DNA of 64,000 nt, from positions 5,572,001 through 5,636,000 of the forward strand of contig SCHM01000001.1 of NCBI GenBank assembly GCA_004123355.1, given 5' to 3'. A program made the position numbers and the translations under genes. Shown here one piece after another: positions 12,408-24,854 of this stretch. The stretch is from Amphirosellinia nigrospora (lineage: Eukaryota > Ascomycota > Sordariomycetes > Xylariales > Xylariaceae). Below the pieces are notes generated by a model. That model made no database searches, was not told the DNA's origin, and saw nothing but the letters and a program-made list of their open reading frames with translations. The stretch's first letter is position 1, and each line of letters opens with the position of its first letter.

Positions 12408-15400
12408 AATGACAATGCGCTCTTCGCCGCCGAGGCACTGCCCAGGTGTTGGATAGAACTGTGCACTCGAGACGTAGAGCGACGTATGCTAAAGGCGAAT
12501 GAAGCTAACCTCACAGACTTGAGGTATCTATGTACGAAAGCAATGGTATCATCGGGAAGCCGTGAAAGTCATGGCATCGTCAGAGCTGCTAACTGTTGCT
12601 CTCTAAGATTAGACAAGACAACTTTTAGGTAATGCAACTAAGGCAAACAAGAACTATTTAGAGTACCTACTTTGAAGGCAGGAGGAAAATATTGCAAGGC
12701 GCAATGCAAGGAAGCATATAGTAGGACAATGAATGCCAGATTGTATGCAAGAAACAACACACAACAATTCCGTCCCCAGGGTCTGTCAAGACATCCGTCT
12801 GTGAGAGGTTCCCCGCGGCTGTGATTCGGATTCGGGTTGCGATAGTGGGTGGCACTGTGAAATGGAATGTTTATCCAGGCAGACGTTATGTCGCTATGCA
12901 GCACCAGCACCAGGGTCGTCGAATAATGCTAGTTGGTGTTTGATCGGTGATATTTGCATAAAATGGATTGATTGATGGAGGGATGGATAGGCCGTTCGCT
13001 AGACACTCGATGGGATGATTAGGACAGATCAACAAGGACATCGCATGGGGCACAATTACGTTCACGCTTCGACCGAAAGAAGTAGTGTTGCGGTGTGTGG
13101 ACAGTGGAGATATGTTTACTTTGAGCAGAGGAAGGAAAAAAAAGTGGAGTTGGATTGTTGACGCCAAGCTGCATTGAGCTACATGAAGCTGCAGCCACCA
13201 GTCGCCGGCGGCCAAAGCCCTGCAGTGCTGGCGCCATTGGACCAGTGACAGCTCCAGTTTGTGCAGCTCCCATAATACCTGCCACCAATGAACGGTAGCC
13301 TGAGAGAGAACGCCGGCTTAGCACTATAGGTACCTGTATAGGGGCTATAGCCAAAATCATCTAAACGCCTTGTGCGCCAAGGAATTATGTATAGCTTCTA
13401 ACAAGTAGTTTAGAAAAAAATGGAGAATGGGGGAGAGGTTCGTCCCGCTCATCCCACATAAGTAGAACGTGGTTTTAATGCTGGGGACCTAGACTGTGCA
13501 CGAATTACTTTCCAGACCCGTGGCTCGCTCTCAGCAATGCCTTGGCCGAGCAACGAGCAATTAGACTATGTAGGTTTCTAATAACTTGTAGTAGCCAATC
13601 CCAACGTCTTGCTGCCCGGGGGGGTAGATTGTATTTTGTCACAATAAAGCTTCCGTAATTATGAGTTGCAACCTCGGGCTATCATCCTTTGAGGGTGGCG
13701 GGGGCGGGGGACCAATACCATCCAGACAAGTTGCAAAGAAGCGATAGCTACTGCAGCATCCATTGTATCATGACTGTTGACTGGTTCGAGTTTTACGTGC
13801 ACCACACAACGGTCGACCAAGAGCCCCTTTTGCCCGGGCCGCCATCCCACGCGCGCACACAAAATAAACGGCTAGCGAAAAGGCGTATCGTTTCCCTAGT
13901 TGTAGGCGTGGGGAGCTGATCATGTAAACAGAGCATTTCCCCCGCATTTCACCACCACCATCTGGGTAGGTCTAAGAGGCTTTTATGCTATATAACAAGC
14001 GCAATGTGGTAAAGCATTACTTGAATGCAGGTTTAGCCCTCAGGGTATGGTACTATAAACCAATCCAAAGATCTTATTTGGGCTAAGCATGTTTGATCAT
14101 CCTTCGGGTAATAAGATAGATGCACTAGTTCTCCAAATTTTGTCTCGGCTAGTTGGTTGCTAGGCAACGCCTTTGAGGAACATAATATTGGTATTAAAAG
14201 ATACCCAGCCCATATAACGCAGCTCATTGGCATAGGGGCACACAGGGAATGGGGCTTCAACATCGTACCGGCAGCTGCTGTCGTGACAAGAAAGAAACAC
14301 TAGTGTAAAAATTCAGGTAAGATTAACGTTTCATTAAGCAAACGCGCCTGCGTGTGATGGAACGGCCCGCAAAGTCCCTTGCAAATAAGCACGCAGCGTT
14401 TTCACGTGAAGATCGCCGTTTGTGGCTGGCTTGCATTCTGTCATCCTATAAATTCGACAGGGTTGTGGAATAGGCTGCCTCAATAAGGCTGAGTCGATTA
14501 GAGGCGTGGTTTAAGGTTGGAAATATAGTGAACGACACATTGTACAAAAAGGACTCCCAGCCTCGATTACCGGTCTTAGTACCCCAAAATTAAAATCGCA
14601 CGTTTTAAAGGATGACCAACCTATACGCAGGGCTAATTGGGTAGGCCAAACTGAAATCACAAAGTAGTAGACATAAGGATTATCGCGTCTTATTGGATAC
14701 TTACATATATATACCACCCACCACCAAGAACGGAAATCAGAGGTTGGCTTGACTAATCCGTACGAAACCAAGTAAAAGCCTATAAGATCAGCTATTATGC
14801 GTTAAAAAGTAATCCACCAGCAAGTCAAAAGCACCACGAGTTTATGGTCTTGGTATTGTTGCATTCCTATCTTGTCTCAATAGGAAGTTGATTAAAAGGG
14901 ACGATCGCAAGGGGAAGCTGTCATCGGGTTTCTGCTCGGGCCTTGTCTACATTATCGGCAGGTTGTCTCGGTGAGAATCATACTGTGGTGACACGGCTGG
15001 TGTTAATTGAGATGCAGTCTTCCCTTTGGAGATGCACCTGCCTATATGTAAGCAAGTGGGTAAAGCGTGTAGTAAAGCTCGTTTACCATGTCGTCATAGA
15101 TTATCATATCATAGTATAACACAGCTTGACTTCTTAGTAAAATAAGTTGTTTGAATATGTCATACTGGATGCCCTCCGCAGCCTTGTTTGTTGTACATGA
15201 CAGACACGGAGCCCAGAAAAACAGCCAAGCCTCGGAGACAATATGAATGTCTTAAACTCTTCCCCAGTTTCATTCTTGAGAAACAAGCCCCTCGGAATGT
15301 CTGGTACAGCAAGAAGGCCGACGTGACTGGTTTCGGCTGATTGGAAGCAGTCACCAGAGCGCGAGCATCTCGTTACCCAGTAGCAGGAAATACCCCGATA

Positions 15401-18400
15401 GACTTGTTGTCCAGATCGTGAATTTTAACACGTTATTGCGTGAGGATATCGGCGTGGGGTCTAGTCAATGACCAGGAGTCACCGAAGTCATATGTGTACT
15501 CCTCACTACTGGATCTTGTAGCTTCAGGCGAGATAGTAAATATCAAATCACGAGCCCTAAGTAATCATCGTCGCGTTGTGCCGCTCATATCCGAGGTGTG
15601 AATGCTGTAGTCTGCTGGGTTAGCCGCCGTGCGCCAAACAACTTTTGGTAATTAGAGTTCATTCGCGGCTGATAGCAGAGTTACAATAGAGGCGTTCTCA
15701 GTGCTGGGCTTGAACTAGTCATGATAGATGCTGTAGCTTTGGTGCTTAAAATACCACGAAACCTGATATGAATGACAGTAACTTGATAGCCGGCTGGGTT
15801 TGGTCTGTGCTGCCTGAATAGTTAGTTACAAGCCATAGCTACAATATCTGTGACGTAAAAGTTATTGATTCCAAACTCCCGGGAGCATAATTAGTACTCG
15901 TACAACCAAAGGCTCACGTGCCTCACGGACCGGTTTGTGGGCAGGGTGGAACTCTCTCCATAGTGATCTGCTCCATAAAGATCATCGTCGCGGGGAAGAA
16001 CTAAGATACTACAGTGCGAAGCTGAGTGATCGGGCAAGCAAGGCATGGTCTTCTGGCATGGTCACTAAAATGATGTTATAGCAAATCGAAAACTTGAGAG
16101 ATCAGAAGCAAAAGCAAGATCTGGTGTGTAGTTTCAAGATCTGCCCACTCACCATCGAAAGACGCCCACATCTGCCCGCATGTATCTTCAAAACGAGATC
16201 AAGATGCACTATCCATCGTTCCACTATTTTGAGGTATAATGGATGCATGACAGGACGTACAACCACTGATGTGCGCCAGTAACAGCACGATTCTTATCGG
16301 ATCTCCGCGACTATGCATCATTTCTATGTAATTCCTGGTCCATAGCGTGACGATCGACTATACTAATGTTATCGATCGATTTATGATACCGATCGTGAGC
16401 ATTTGATGATGATGTCGAGTTGTGAATTCCTCTGATGAGATGAAGATGGTTTCCCCTTTGATAGCCTTGATTTGCCGAGCTTGGAGGCGAGGTTCCATGC
16501 GCAGAATCATTGAGGCCACTGGGCAATAATGTCCGCAGTATATCCGGATATTTACGATAATTCGGAGAAATTGCCGTTTTTGCAATAGTGGCAAGTTGCC
16601 GAGTGAACCGAGGAAGTCGGCTGGTAGGTAGACCTATTCATAGTGTTAATACGGGACAACTATGTTCTGGGTCGTCGCTCCCGGCTTGTTGGTTCTGGCT
16701 GGATAGGTTTGAATTGATTTGATCCGCCCTGATGCGAGTGAGGATTCAGGGTCCGTTTGCAACGTTCAGGACATGCTGATGGTACAGCGACGATACGTAG
16801 CGGGCACCCTTTACTTTGTATACAAGTAGGTTCTGTGAAATATTTGCTGACAGCCAAGAAATGCGCCAATCACATGAGTATGAACTATGATTACCTACTT
16901 GTACTCTATACTCTCATAATTGAGGGTCCGTTACATTACAGGATCTTGCTTACCCCCATCTTACAGCCTATCCAATGATACGGATCATCTGCTTGTCATT
17001 GGCAGAAGCTGGCTCGTGCTGAGGAATCAAGGTCCCACGCATAGAATTGAATAGCAAAAATAATCGCTCAAATTCGCCCTATCCACAAATTAAGGTACTC
17101 AGCACTATACTAGGTAGATATGCGGTGACCTCCGATCTGGCACTAACGGCAACCCAGAAGCGCCAACGGTAGCCCAGAGTAGGAAAATATACAGTAGTTG
17201 AGAAAAAAAAGGGCCACCAACAGAACATGCCCACTGATAACGGATGGTATGTCCTTTTTGGTCGAATCCGAGGCTGAAAGGATTTACACAGTAGTATTAC
17301 TCCCTCGTGACAGAAGCATGCGTATCTTTACCTGTGGCGAAACCAGGCCGTCGGTAAGTTAAAGCCTAGCAAAATCATCCTTCCCCCTCGAATGATTACC
17401 ACGCCAAACCTTGTACAGTATTTGAATCGGCTGAAGTACTTATAGGCTTGGGTATACATATGCAATGCTTCTTGTTCGTTGTTGAAGCAGGTAGTTGTAA
17501 TCTAATGTGTGTATCATATTTGATATTTACTGTACACTATCTAATAGCCCATTATTTGAATCATAGTAGCAGCATACATGTACTAACATGGCGAAGATTC
17601 TCTTTTATTCTGAACTCGAATGCTTTTGTTTCTAATGCGTGTTGTCTTACCTTAGGTAGGCTGTGTACTTGTAATGCCAGCCTGCCTGTGAAACAAGACC
17701 AACATCTATTTCAGCTACGCCATATGAGGTCGCACCAGGGCTTCATTGCTCCTTGGCGGCTGACTGGGGTCTGGCCTTGGCTTCCTTGGCTTCCTCGGCT
17801 GGCAGCTCGTGGGTGCCACAAACCCGGCCGCTACTGGCTTAAACTGGCCAATTGGAAGGTTTGATTCTGCTGGCGGCGGAGTCCCTATTCTAGCATGTAC
17901 CGGTACTTCGATATCTTCTCGATTTTACCTCATAGCGCCTCCTGTCGAGACCCGTATACGACCCGTTTATTCGAAAGCGGAAGCTGCACCACGGTGGAAG
18001 AAATCGTAGGTGGGTGGAGAGGATAGGGAACTGTCGCGTAAGAAGTAGTGTAATATTGTTCTGGTCCTCGCGGCTCTCATGAATGAATGAATGAGTGACA
18101 GTCGTCGCGATGGCCTCATCGTCTACCTACCTTACCCGACCTAACCTACTAACCTACTAACCTATCATGCGAGGCTCTCGAAGGCTAAGGCACAGCTGCC
18201 GTGATCCAAGACTTCTCCAAGACGTTTCAAACTTAGTAGAGCAGTAGAATGAAGCTTATCTCGGCTGGCGGTGCAACCTGCTGCACCAACCCGACTTGGC
18301 GGAAAGCTTGACACTTTGCCACTGGTCGACTTTCCGCCATTGCGCCTGTCTAAGCACAAGTAGAACTATCGCCATTCAGCTGCACTAAGTGAACGTGTTC

Positions 18401-19402
18401 TCCGTTCCAGAATGCGTTCGTTGTGGTCATTTTGCGACTTTGAGGAGGCCAGACGCACCCACGAGCTATCACGAGCCACGACCAGCTACAGTACCGCGGG
18501 CCAGCGGTTCGGTGGATGTTCTTCATGGCTTCGATCCATCCCCCCCTGCTCGCCACCTGCATCATTACTGGTCAATGACCCGTTCCGTCTACACGAATGT
18601 GGTGTAGTTCCAAATAATTACGAGCCCTCTCGTTGGCCTGCATACCAGACAATGCTCGGACAATGCTAGCCTATCTCGACCGCTGTTTGCAGCCAGTCTA
18701 GATCGGATGTGCAATCAGACAATGTAACCAACACCTCCCTAATCTGGAAATATAGCCGGTGCCACCTCGGACGGCTCATCATCCACACAATGGAGATAGA
18801 AGACGAGCTGAGCCGGAGCCTTGCTGTGGGCGACCTTCTAGCGGCCTCTATTCGGCCTAGGCGATTCGGGCCCCTAACCGTGTGGGATTGTTGCAATTCC
18901 CTTTGCGCATCGTTCCACGTCGAGATAACGGGCGCACGCACGCTGACTGGTCGCCCATCTCGTGAGGCCTGCCCATAACGATACGGTAGCTCCGCCCTAT
19001 GCTATGCTGCTCCCTGCCACTGGTAGAGAGAAAACAGCGCTGATAGCCTTTGGACTACACTAGTCTATGGTGCATTATCACGTTAGCGAACTCTACAAGC
19101 CATCGGACCCGCCACCTTATACTTGTACAGTAGTTACAGTAGTTGACTGCGGAGTGCATACGGGGACATACCTGGTCGTTTACCGTGCACCACCCTGCCT
19201 GCGTTGGGCTGCTTGGAGATCTGGTTGTTCTGCATAAATCCGTCGCGTGCCCCTCCACCGTATCGCCTCTCCCTCTCTGTCTCTTCTCTCCTCGTGTCCA
19301 TTGCGCTCCTTCCAGCCGTCTGCCAAGCTCATTCTTGCGCGAGACAACTCCGACGATGGGCAGCTCAAGCGATCTTGACCGTGTCCCACGGGTGACGAGA
19401 AG
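12408..19402. other. Large gene-poor region
   Basis: About 7 kb with no recognisable gene. Frames are short and motif-free. A minus segment at 16358-16594 looks vaguely protein-like, but I could not name a family. Small simple repeats occur, for example GAAT units at 18079-18096 and CCTA/ACTA units near 18125-18165. The last 130 bases before 19403 are CT-rich, as in fungal promoters and 5' leaders. No long terminal repeats, tRNA or transposase recognised. Confidence 0.45.
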
Positions 19403-21278
19403 ATGTCACACACCCCTACGGGTGACAAGCACAATGCCTACTAGACCCGGCTGTGATGGAGTCGGATTACGAGGGGAAGCCAACGCCGGAAGAACTGAAG
19501 ACATTGCGCCGAGTTCCCGGCAACCTTCCAATTGTCGCCTACCTGATCTGCGTTGTTGAGTTTTGCGAGCGTGCCTCCTTCTACGGTGTGCAGCCGTTGA
19601 TTTCTAACTATGTGAACCGACCCGTAAGTCGACCAAATAGCTGCCGTTGTGGGCTTCTCCTCACGGATTATAAGTCATAACTAACACGACTCGATGCAGT
19701 GCCTCCAAGGAGGAAATGGTTATGGTGCTCCCCCCGGGGTACTCAGCTGACGGCCGGTGCCCTAGGCTTGGGAACGGTCACTGCTAATGCCGTGACGCAA
19801 TCCTTCAACTTCCTGGCATACGGCCTTCCCCTCATCTTCGGTTATCTTGCCGATTCGAAGTTCGGACGCTTTAAGATCATTTGCTACGGTGTGGGAGTGT
19901 TCGGTCTTGCCCACGTTCTGATGGTCGCTGCTGGCTCCAAGGACCTTCTCGCCAACGGCACCGCCAAGGCACCCTACTTCCTCTCCGTTTACATTCTATC
20001 CATCGGTGCCGCCATGTTCAAGCCCAACGTTTCGCCGCTGCTCCTGGATCAAGTTACCAACACAGTTCCCACCGTGATCACGCTTGCCAGCGGCGAGCGT
20101 GTGATCCAAGACCCGGAATCCACCACGGAACGTGTAATGCTGTGGTTCTACCTCCTCATTAACATTGGTGGCTTCTTCGGTGTGGCCACTTCGTACGCTG
20201 AGAAGTACGTGGGATGGTGGCTCGCTTTCTCCTTCCCCTTCTCCTCTACTTCCCTCTCCCGGTCCTACTATGGTTCCTCTACAAGCGCTTGATTCTCCAC
20301 CCACCCGGAGGCAGTGATCTGGTCAACGTTTTCCGCGTGCTAGGCGTTGTTTTCCGACGTGGAGGTCTTAAGAGAATCGGTCGCAGTGGCTTCTGGGATC
20401 TCGCCAAGCCGAGCGAAATTCAGCGAGCTGGCCTGGATATCAAGACCCAATGGAATGATGCTTTCGTTGATGATGTTCGTCGTACCTTCCAGGCTACCGG
20501 TATCTTCTCATTCTTCCCCATTCAGTTCCTGAACGACAATGGTATTGGTTCCGCTGCCAGCTTCTTGACCACCGCTTTGAAGACTGATGGTGTTCCTAAC
20601 GATGTCATTTCCAACTTCAACTCTCTCAGTATCATCGCTGCCGCGCCAGTTCTCAACTACGTTCTCTACCCAACCCTACGGAAGCTCAACATCCACTACG
20701 GCCCTGTTGCTCGTATCACAACTGGTCTCGCCCTGTCTACCCTGGGTGGCGTAGGCTATACCATTATTCAATACTACGCCTACAAGCTTTCGCCTTGCGG
20801 TAACATGGCGACCAGCAACTGTACGGTCGGCGATGGTGTTGCGCCCATCAGTATTTGGTGGATTGGTATCCCCTTCGCTATCGGTGGTATTTCGGAGTTG
20901 TTCATTAACGTCCCTGCCTACGGTATTGCGTACTCGCGCGCTCCCGTCAACATGAGAGGTCTCGTGTCTGCTATTAACTTGTTCAACACTGCTATTGCCT
21001 ACGTTATCGGTCTTGCTGCTTCATCAGTCATTACCGACCCTTACTTGCTCTGGGATTTCGGTGGCACTGCGATCGCCGGTGGTGTCCTCACCGTCATCTT
21101 CTACTTCACCTTCCGCCACATCGACAAGGAAGAATACTCTCTCAGCCAGAACCAGGATCTTCACCTCAACATGGAGGGTACGGTCAACGTAGTTGGCGAG
21201 AATGAGCTCAACAAGAGCATCAACCGCCCGGCTCCCATTGCGGAGAACGAGGAGATGATGATTTCTCAGAAGCAGTAA
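19403..21278 (+). CDS. Proton-coupled di/tripeptide transporter, PTR2/POT family
   Basis: Plasma-membrane proton/peptide symporter of the POT (PTR2) branch of the major facilitator superfamily, about 600 aa with 12 TM segments expected. Seen: ELKTLRRVPGNLP, then VVEFCERASFYG (POT signature around ExxER), GALGLGTVTANAVTQSF, LPLIFGYLADSKFGR, MFKPNVSPLL, FYLLINIGGFFG (second PTR2 signature), and a late GGISELFINVPAYGIAYSRAP. Intron 19624-19699. The ATG at 19403 (MSHTPTGDK) is preferred over 19456 because the reading DPAVMESDYEG continues a normal N-terminus, although a missing base near 19443 separates them. Further slips lie at the C/G run near 19735 and the TTT near 20230. It sits upstream of two secreted enzymes. 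A peptide-uptake role is the family role; specificity was not assessed. Confidence 0.9.
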
Positions 21279-22812
21279 ACTATCTAATTAGGGAATACTA
21301 CTTGATGCCTGGTGCTTCGAGCCTGCGACTGACGGAGCAAGCATACCCTACCAAAGAAATTCTACGTGGCACTGTACTATAATAATTAAAGTAGCGTCCT
21401 CAGAACACTCAATACAGATGATACCCCCAAATTCGGTTATGTGTTTCAATTTCTATGAAAGGTGATTGCGTTGAACATCGTACTGTAAGAAGGAACGCTT
21501 CTAGATGTGAGGGAGACGTTAACACGGCTCTCCCCCTTTTCCTGCCCCTAGTTTTCTCTCGTTGTTTTGCTCGCAGCGCAAATGGCGTGCCAAGATCCAT
21601 CTGCCTACAGAGTGGAACTATGCTAGACTTTGAACGATCTCGTTTCCTTATCTCAATCAATCCTTTTTGTAGTGGATATTCTTCTCTGCCGAGGCGCCGT
21701 CGCTACTATTAAATTGAACTTAGTTGTAGCTAAACCACTCACTCTATGATGCATTAGAGGTCTATGCAAAATACCAAGTGTTACTTCAGAGGTTTGATCA
21801 TGAAAGATATTCGCATCATCCGCCTACGTCTCCGACCCTTTGTTAGATGCACAATACTTACCTAGTTTGATCTCTGCCTCCTCAAGGACAGGACGGACGT
21901 CCTTCCTGCCGAGATTGTCCCAACGACACCGAAATTCAGAGATGCAAATTTGTATAGGGGTTATGCCCATTCAAATTAATGTGTTGGCCGCTTCCCTGCG
22001 AGGTTATCAGGAGCAGGTCGCGCGCGTTTAACAAGCCAGCCACTGTAGCCGGCTCAGCTCTCAACCTCACCAGGCTGATCTCCTGCATGATAGGCAGGTG
22101 GGCTTGAATTACGGGCGACGATCAGACAGGACTTTACACCGAGAAGTTAGGAAGCATCCTACCAATCAGAGCAGAGAAACAGTCCATCGTGGCCGCAGCC
22201 TGGGACTTAGCTTATTTCCCAATTTGTGTCGCCATACTACTTTGTACATTCCTAGGTAGCACGCGAATGGGACTAAGAAATCCGCCCTTCCTCTTGATTT
22301 TAAGGGTCTTGCTCCGCAACACATCATTCCCACTAACCTTAGACTAGTGCGCGCACGTGTTTGAGATATATTCTACCGGCCGCCATGAAAATGTGCAGGT
22401 AGACCGCTCCGGCTGACGGGGCTTGGCATATCGGGAAGGTCCGTAGTCGTGATCAGCGCCGTCTGCCAGTAGTCTACTATCGTCTATGGGCGTCGAGCCC
22501 GAATGGAGCTCACTGCTTAACCTCATGGCGCAGGAGGTGTCGCCATTCGCGCCCACTGATATGGCCATGTGCTGCAAACGAGAGATAAGGTTGGACGAGT
22601 TATGGAACCTTGTGGGAGTTGGTACGACTCCCGCGGAGGCTCTCGGAAGGCATGGCGAACGTGCGAGCACGTCGACGGTGCTGTATATAAGAAACGGTGA
22701 TTCGTCTCGGTGAGTATCTGCTCCTGGAACCTCAGTTCAACTGAACCCGACTTCTCCCCGCACACTCGCTCCTTTGAAATCCACCCTATCCTCTGGCTTG
22801 TCGGATTCCATC
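21279..22812. other. Intergenic, upstream of RNase gene
   Basis: About 1.5 kb without a recognisable gene. Its right end contains the TATA element and CT-rich leader of the ribonuclease gene. The left end is the terminator region of the transporter. Confidence 0.55.
22684..22691 (+). promoter_or_regulatory. Probable TATA box of the RNase gene
   Basis: TATATAAG lies about 122 bases upstream of the ATG at 22813 and is followed by a C/T-rich leader. Spacing is normal for a fungal TATA promoter of a regulated, secreted enzyme. Assigned by motif and position only. Confidence 0.5.
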
Positions 22813-23428
22813 ATGTTCGGTTCCAAGGTATGACCGACTCTCACTCTAACTATGGGTGTGTTACTCGAGTGCTGATTCACGTGTACAGATTCTCCCCATC
22901 GTCCTCGCGGCCATATCCGCCGTGACCGTTTCAGGCGCCGCCATAGAGAGGAGGCAGTCGTGCGCCGCCACCTGCGGCAACGTTTGCTACTCGCAGTCCG
23001 ATATCGACCAAGCCGTGTCCCAAGGTTACGGGTACTTCCAAGATGGTCAAACAGTCGGTGAGTCTCCGAGTTCTCCTTTGGTCGTTAATCTCGGGACATC
23101 CAAGACAGCGCTTCTCGTTGTCTTTTCCCGACAGAGAGGGGGGGGGATAATAAGAAGAGGAGCAGATTGAAGTACCAGTAAGGGTGAATCACTTGCTAAT
23201 TCAGAGCGTCCAGGTAACGACGCCTACCCGCATCAATACAAGGACTTCGAGGGCTTCGACTTCCCCGACCCGGGCCCGTGGTACGAGTTCCCCATCCTGA
23301 GCTCGGGCAGAGCATACACCGGCGGCTCGCCCGGTGCCGACCGCGTCGTCTTTGACGGCAACGGCGATTTCGAGGCCGCCATTACCCACACCGGCGCCAG
23401 CGGAAACAACTTTGTCGGGTGCGACTAG
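22813..23428 (+). CDS. Secreted guanyl-specific ribonuclease, RNase T1/F1 family
   Basis: Extracellular endoribonuclease that cleaves RNA 3' of guanosine. Three exons, 22813-22827, 22889-23057 and 23214-23428, sum to 399 nt (132 aa) with no frame errors. The first 15 nt encode MFGSK, leading into a signal peptide ([16 protein letters not shown]); ERRQ is a likely Kex2-type processing site. The mature part has [14 protein letters not shown] (Tyr and the catalytic His40 of RNase T1), WYEFPIL (Glu58), ADRVVF (Arg77) and ITHTGASG (His92), so every catalytic residue is present. Length and the cysteines match RNase T1/F1. It lacks the long loops of ribotoxins, so it should be an ordinary nutritional RNase. 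Neighbours are a peptide transporter and a secreted oxidase. Confidence 0.95.
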
Positions 23429-24854
23429 AGACGGAAAAGTGCATGCCCGTGTCGCCTGAGTACGGCGCTATGACAATAGCTTAGCAGGATGTTCATATTG
23501 CTAAGAATCGCCCTATGAAGTCAAGGGGGCTTATGATGGATTGGCCCCTATTTGGCTAAGTGGGAGATCAACAGCTTATATGTCCGAAGAACCTCGCTTT
23601 TATTCGCCTGTTTCAGCACTAGCTTCGCTCTTCTCTAGCTGTCTCCGAAGGTTACGGGAGATTAGGATTACCGCTCAGCATCGCATGTTCTACATCTTTG
23701 ATTACGGTAGTAGGTAATGAGGAAGAAGGAAGGACTTCTCACATTCCTCCATTGGTATATTATGGCTTTTTTTTTTATGTATATAGCGTTCGTGGTATTG
23801 GCCGACTTTTATACCCAGGTATCTAGATACCAAATAACGACTGAATCGAAAATTACTTGCTTGGTCTCGTATGAGCTACTGTAGGATGTTTATGCTACGA
23901 GACTGATGTGTCGTCTATTCCATTGCATCGTGATGTACCCGTCTACCAAAAGTAGCATTGCTTGAGCATAAGCTGTGACGTTTCTTCTTCATTATCAAGT
24001 GCCCATAAACAAGGGAAGGATATGATATATTCTAAAGAGCGGTTCTTTCTCGGTCAATATAATCCATCCGGAGCATCATGTTCGAGGAAAGATCGCTATC
24101 ACAATTCACAGCTCACTACATGGTGGGCATCCAAAAAATATCGGGGACTATCCAGTCCTATACCTTCACTTCGCAGACCAACTCGGCATCATGTCGGGCG
24201 TAATCCCCCACCCCTATCCACGAGATTCATAGCAATACGAGGAACTAACCATTGTCCGCGAAACTCCGGGTATTGAAAGGACAGCCCACGTAAATATAAC
24301 AATAAAGGAAAACATGTCTCGGCTACTGGCGTAATGAGTTACACACAATGTAGCCTCAGATGTCTTGACTTCCTAAAGTGCCTATGTTTGAATGCTCAGA
24401 CAACAAATAAGCATGGGCACAATCCTTCGCCCACCTATCCGGCTCAGAGCGCATTAGCTCCTAAGCCAAGTCAGGGATTCTCCGCATACAGATGGTGCGG
24501 AGGATTCCTACTTCTCCAAAATCTCCTCACAACCCCAGTTATTCATCTAGGTCAGCGGTATAATTACGCCGTGCAGCACCATGATGGTATTTCTTTTGGT
24601 GCTAGAAGGAATGGCATAAAAAAACAGCTGAGATGTAGCGTCAAGTCTAATCGGCCCGCAGCCTTACTCACCGACTACTGTAATACGGCGTACGCAGCAC
24701 GGATCAAGGATGGCCAGTGGCGAATTTGTACATACTTAGGGCGGTGGCCAGCCCGTCGCCGGCTAGTTATACTCATGATTATTCTTGTGCTCCCTCGCAC
24801 AATTCACCTCGGAGAAGTGAGCACGCGTAGCAACTTCGCGCGAGAGAAGACAAG
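23429..24854. other. Intergenic, RNase to GMC oxidoreductase
   Basis: About 1.4 kb. A 174-codon plus frame ending just before the oxidase start has no family motif and is probably chance. T-run at 23768-23777. Otherwise nothing recognised. Confidence 0.5.

Noticed and set aside
18389-18978. Overlapping short open frames upstream of the peptide transporter
   Set aside because: No motif on either strand; region looks like promoter DNA.
22813-23428. Ribotoxin (sarcin-like) identity for the secreted RNase
   Set aside because: Length and motifs match RNase T1/F1, and the long loops and extra basic segments of ribotoxins are absent.
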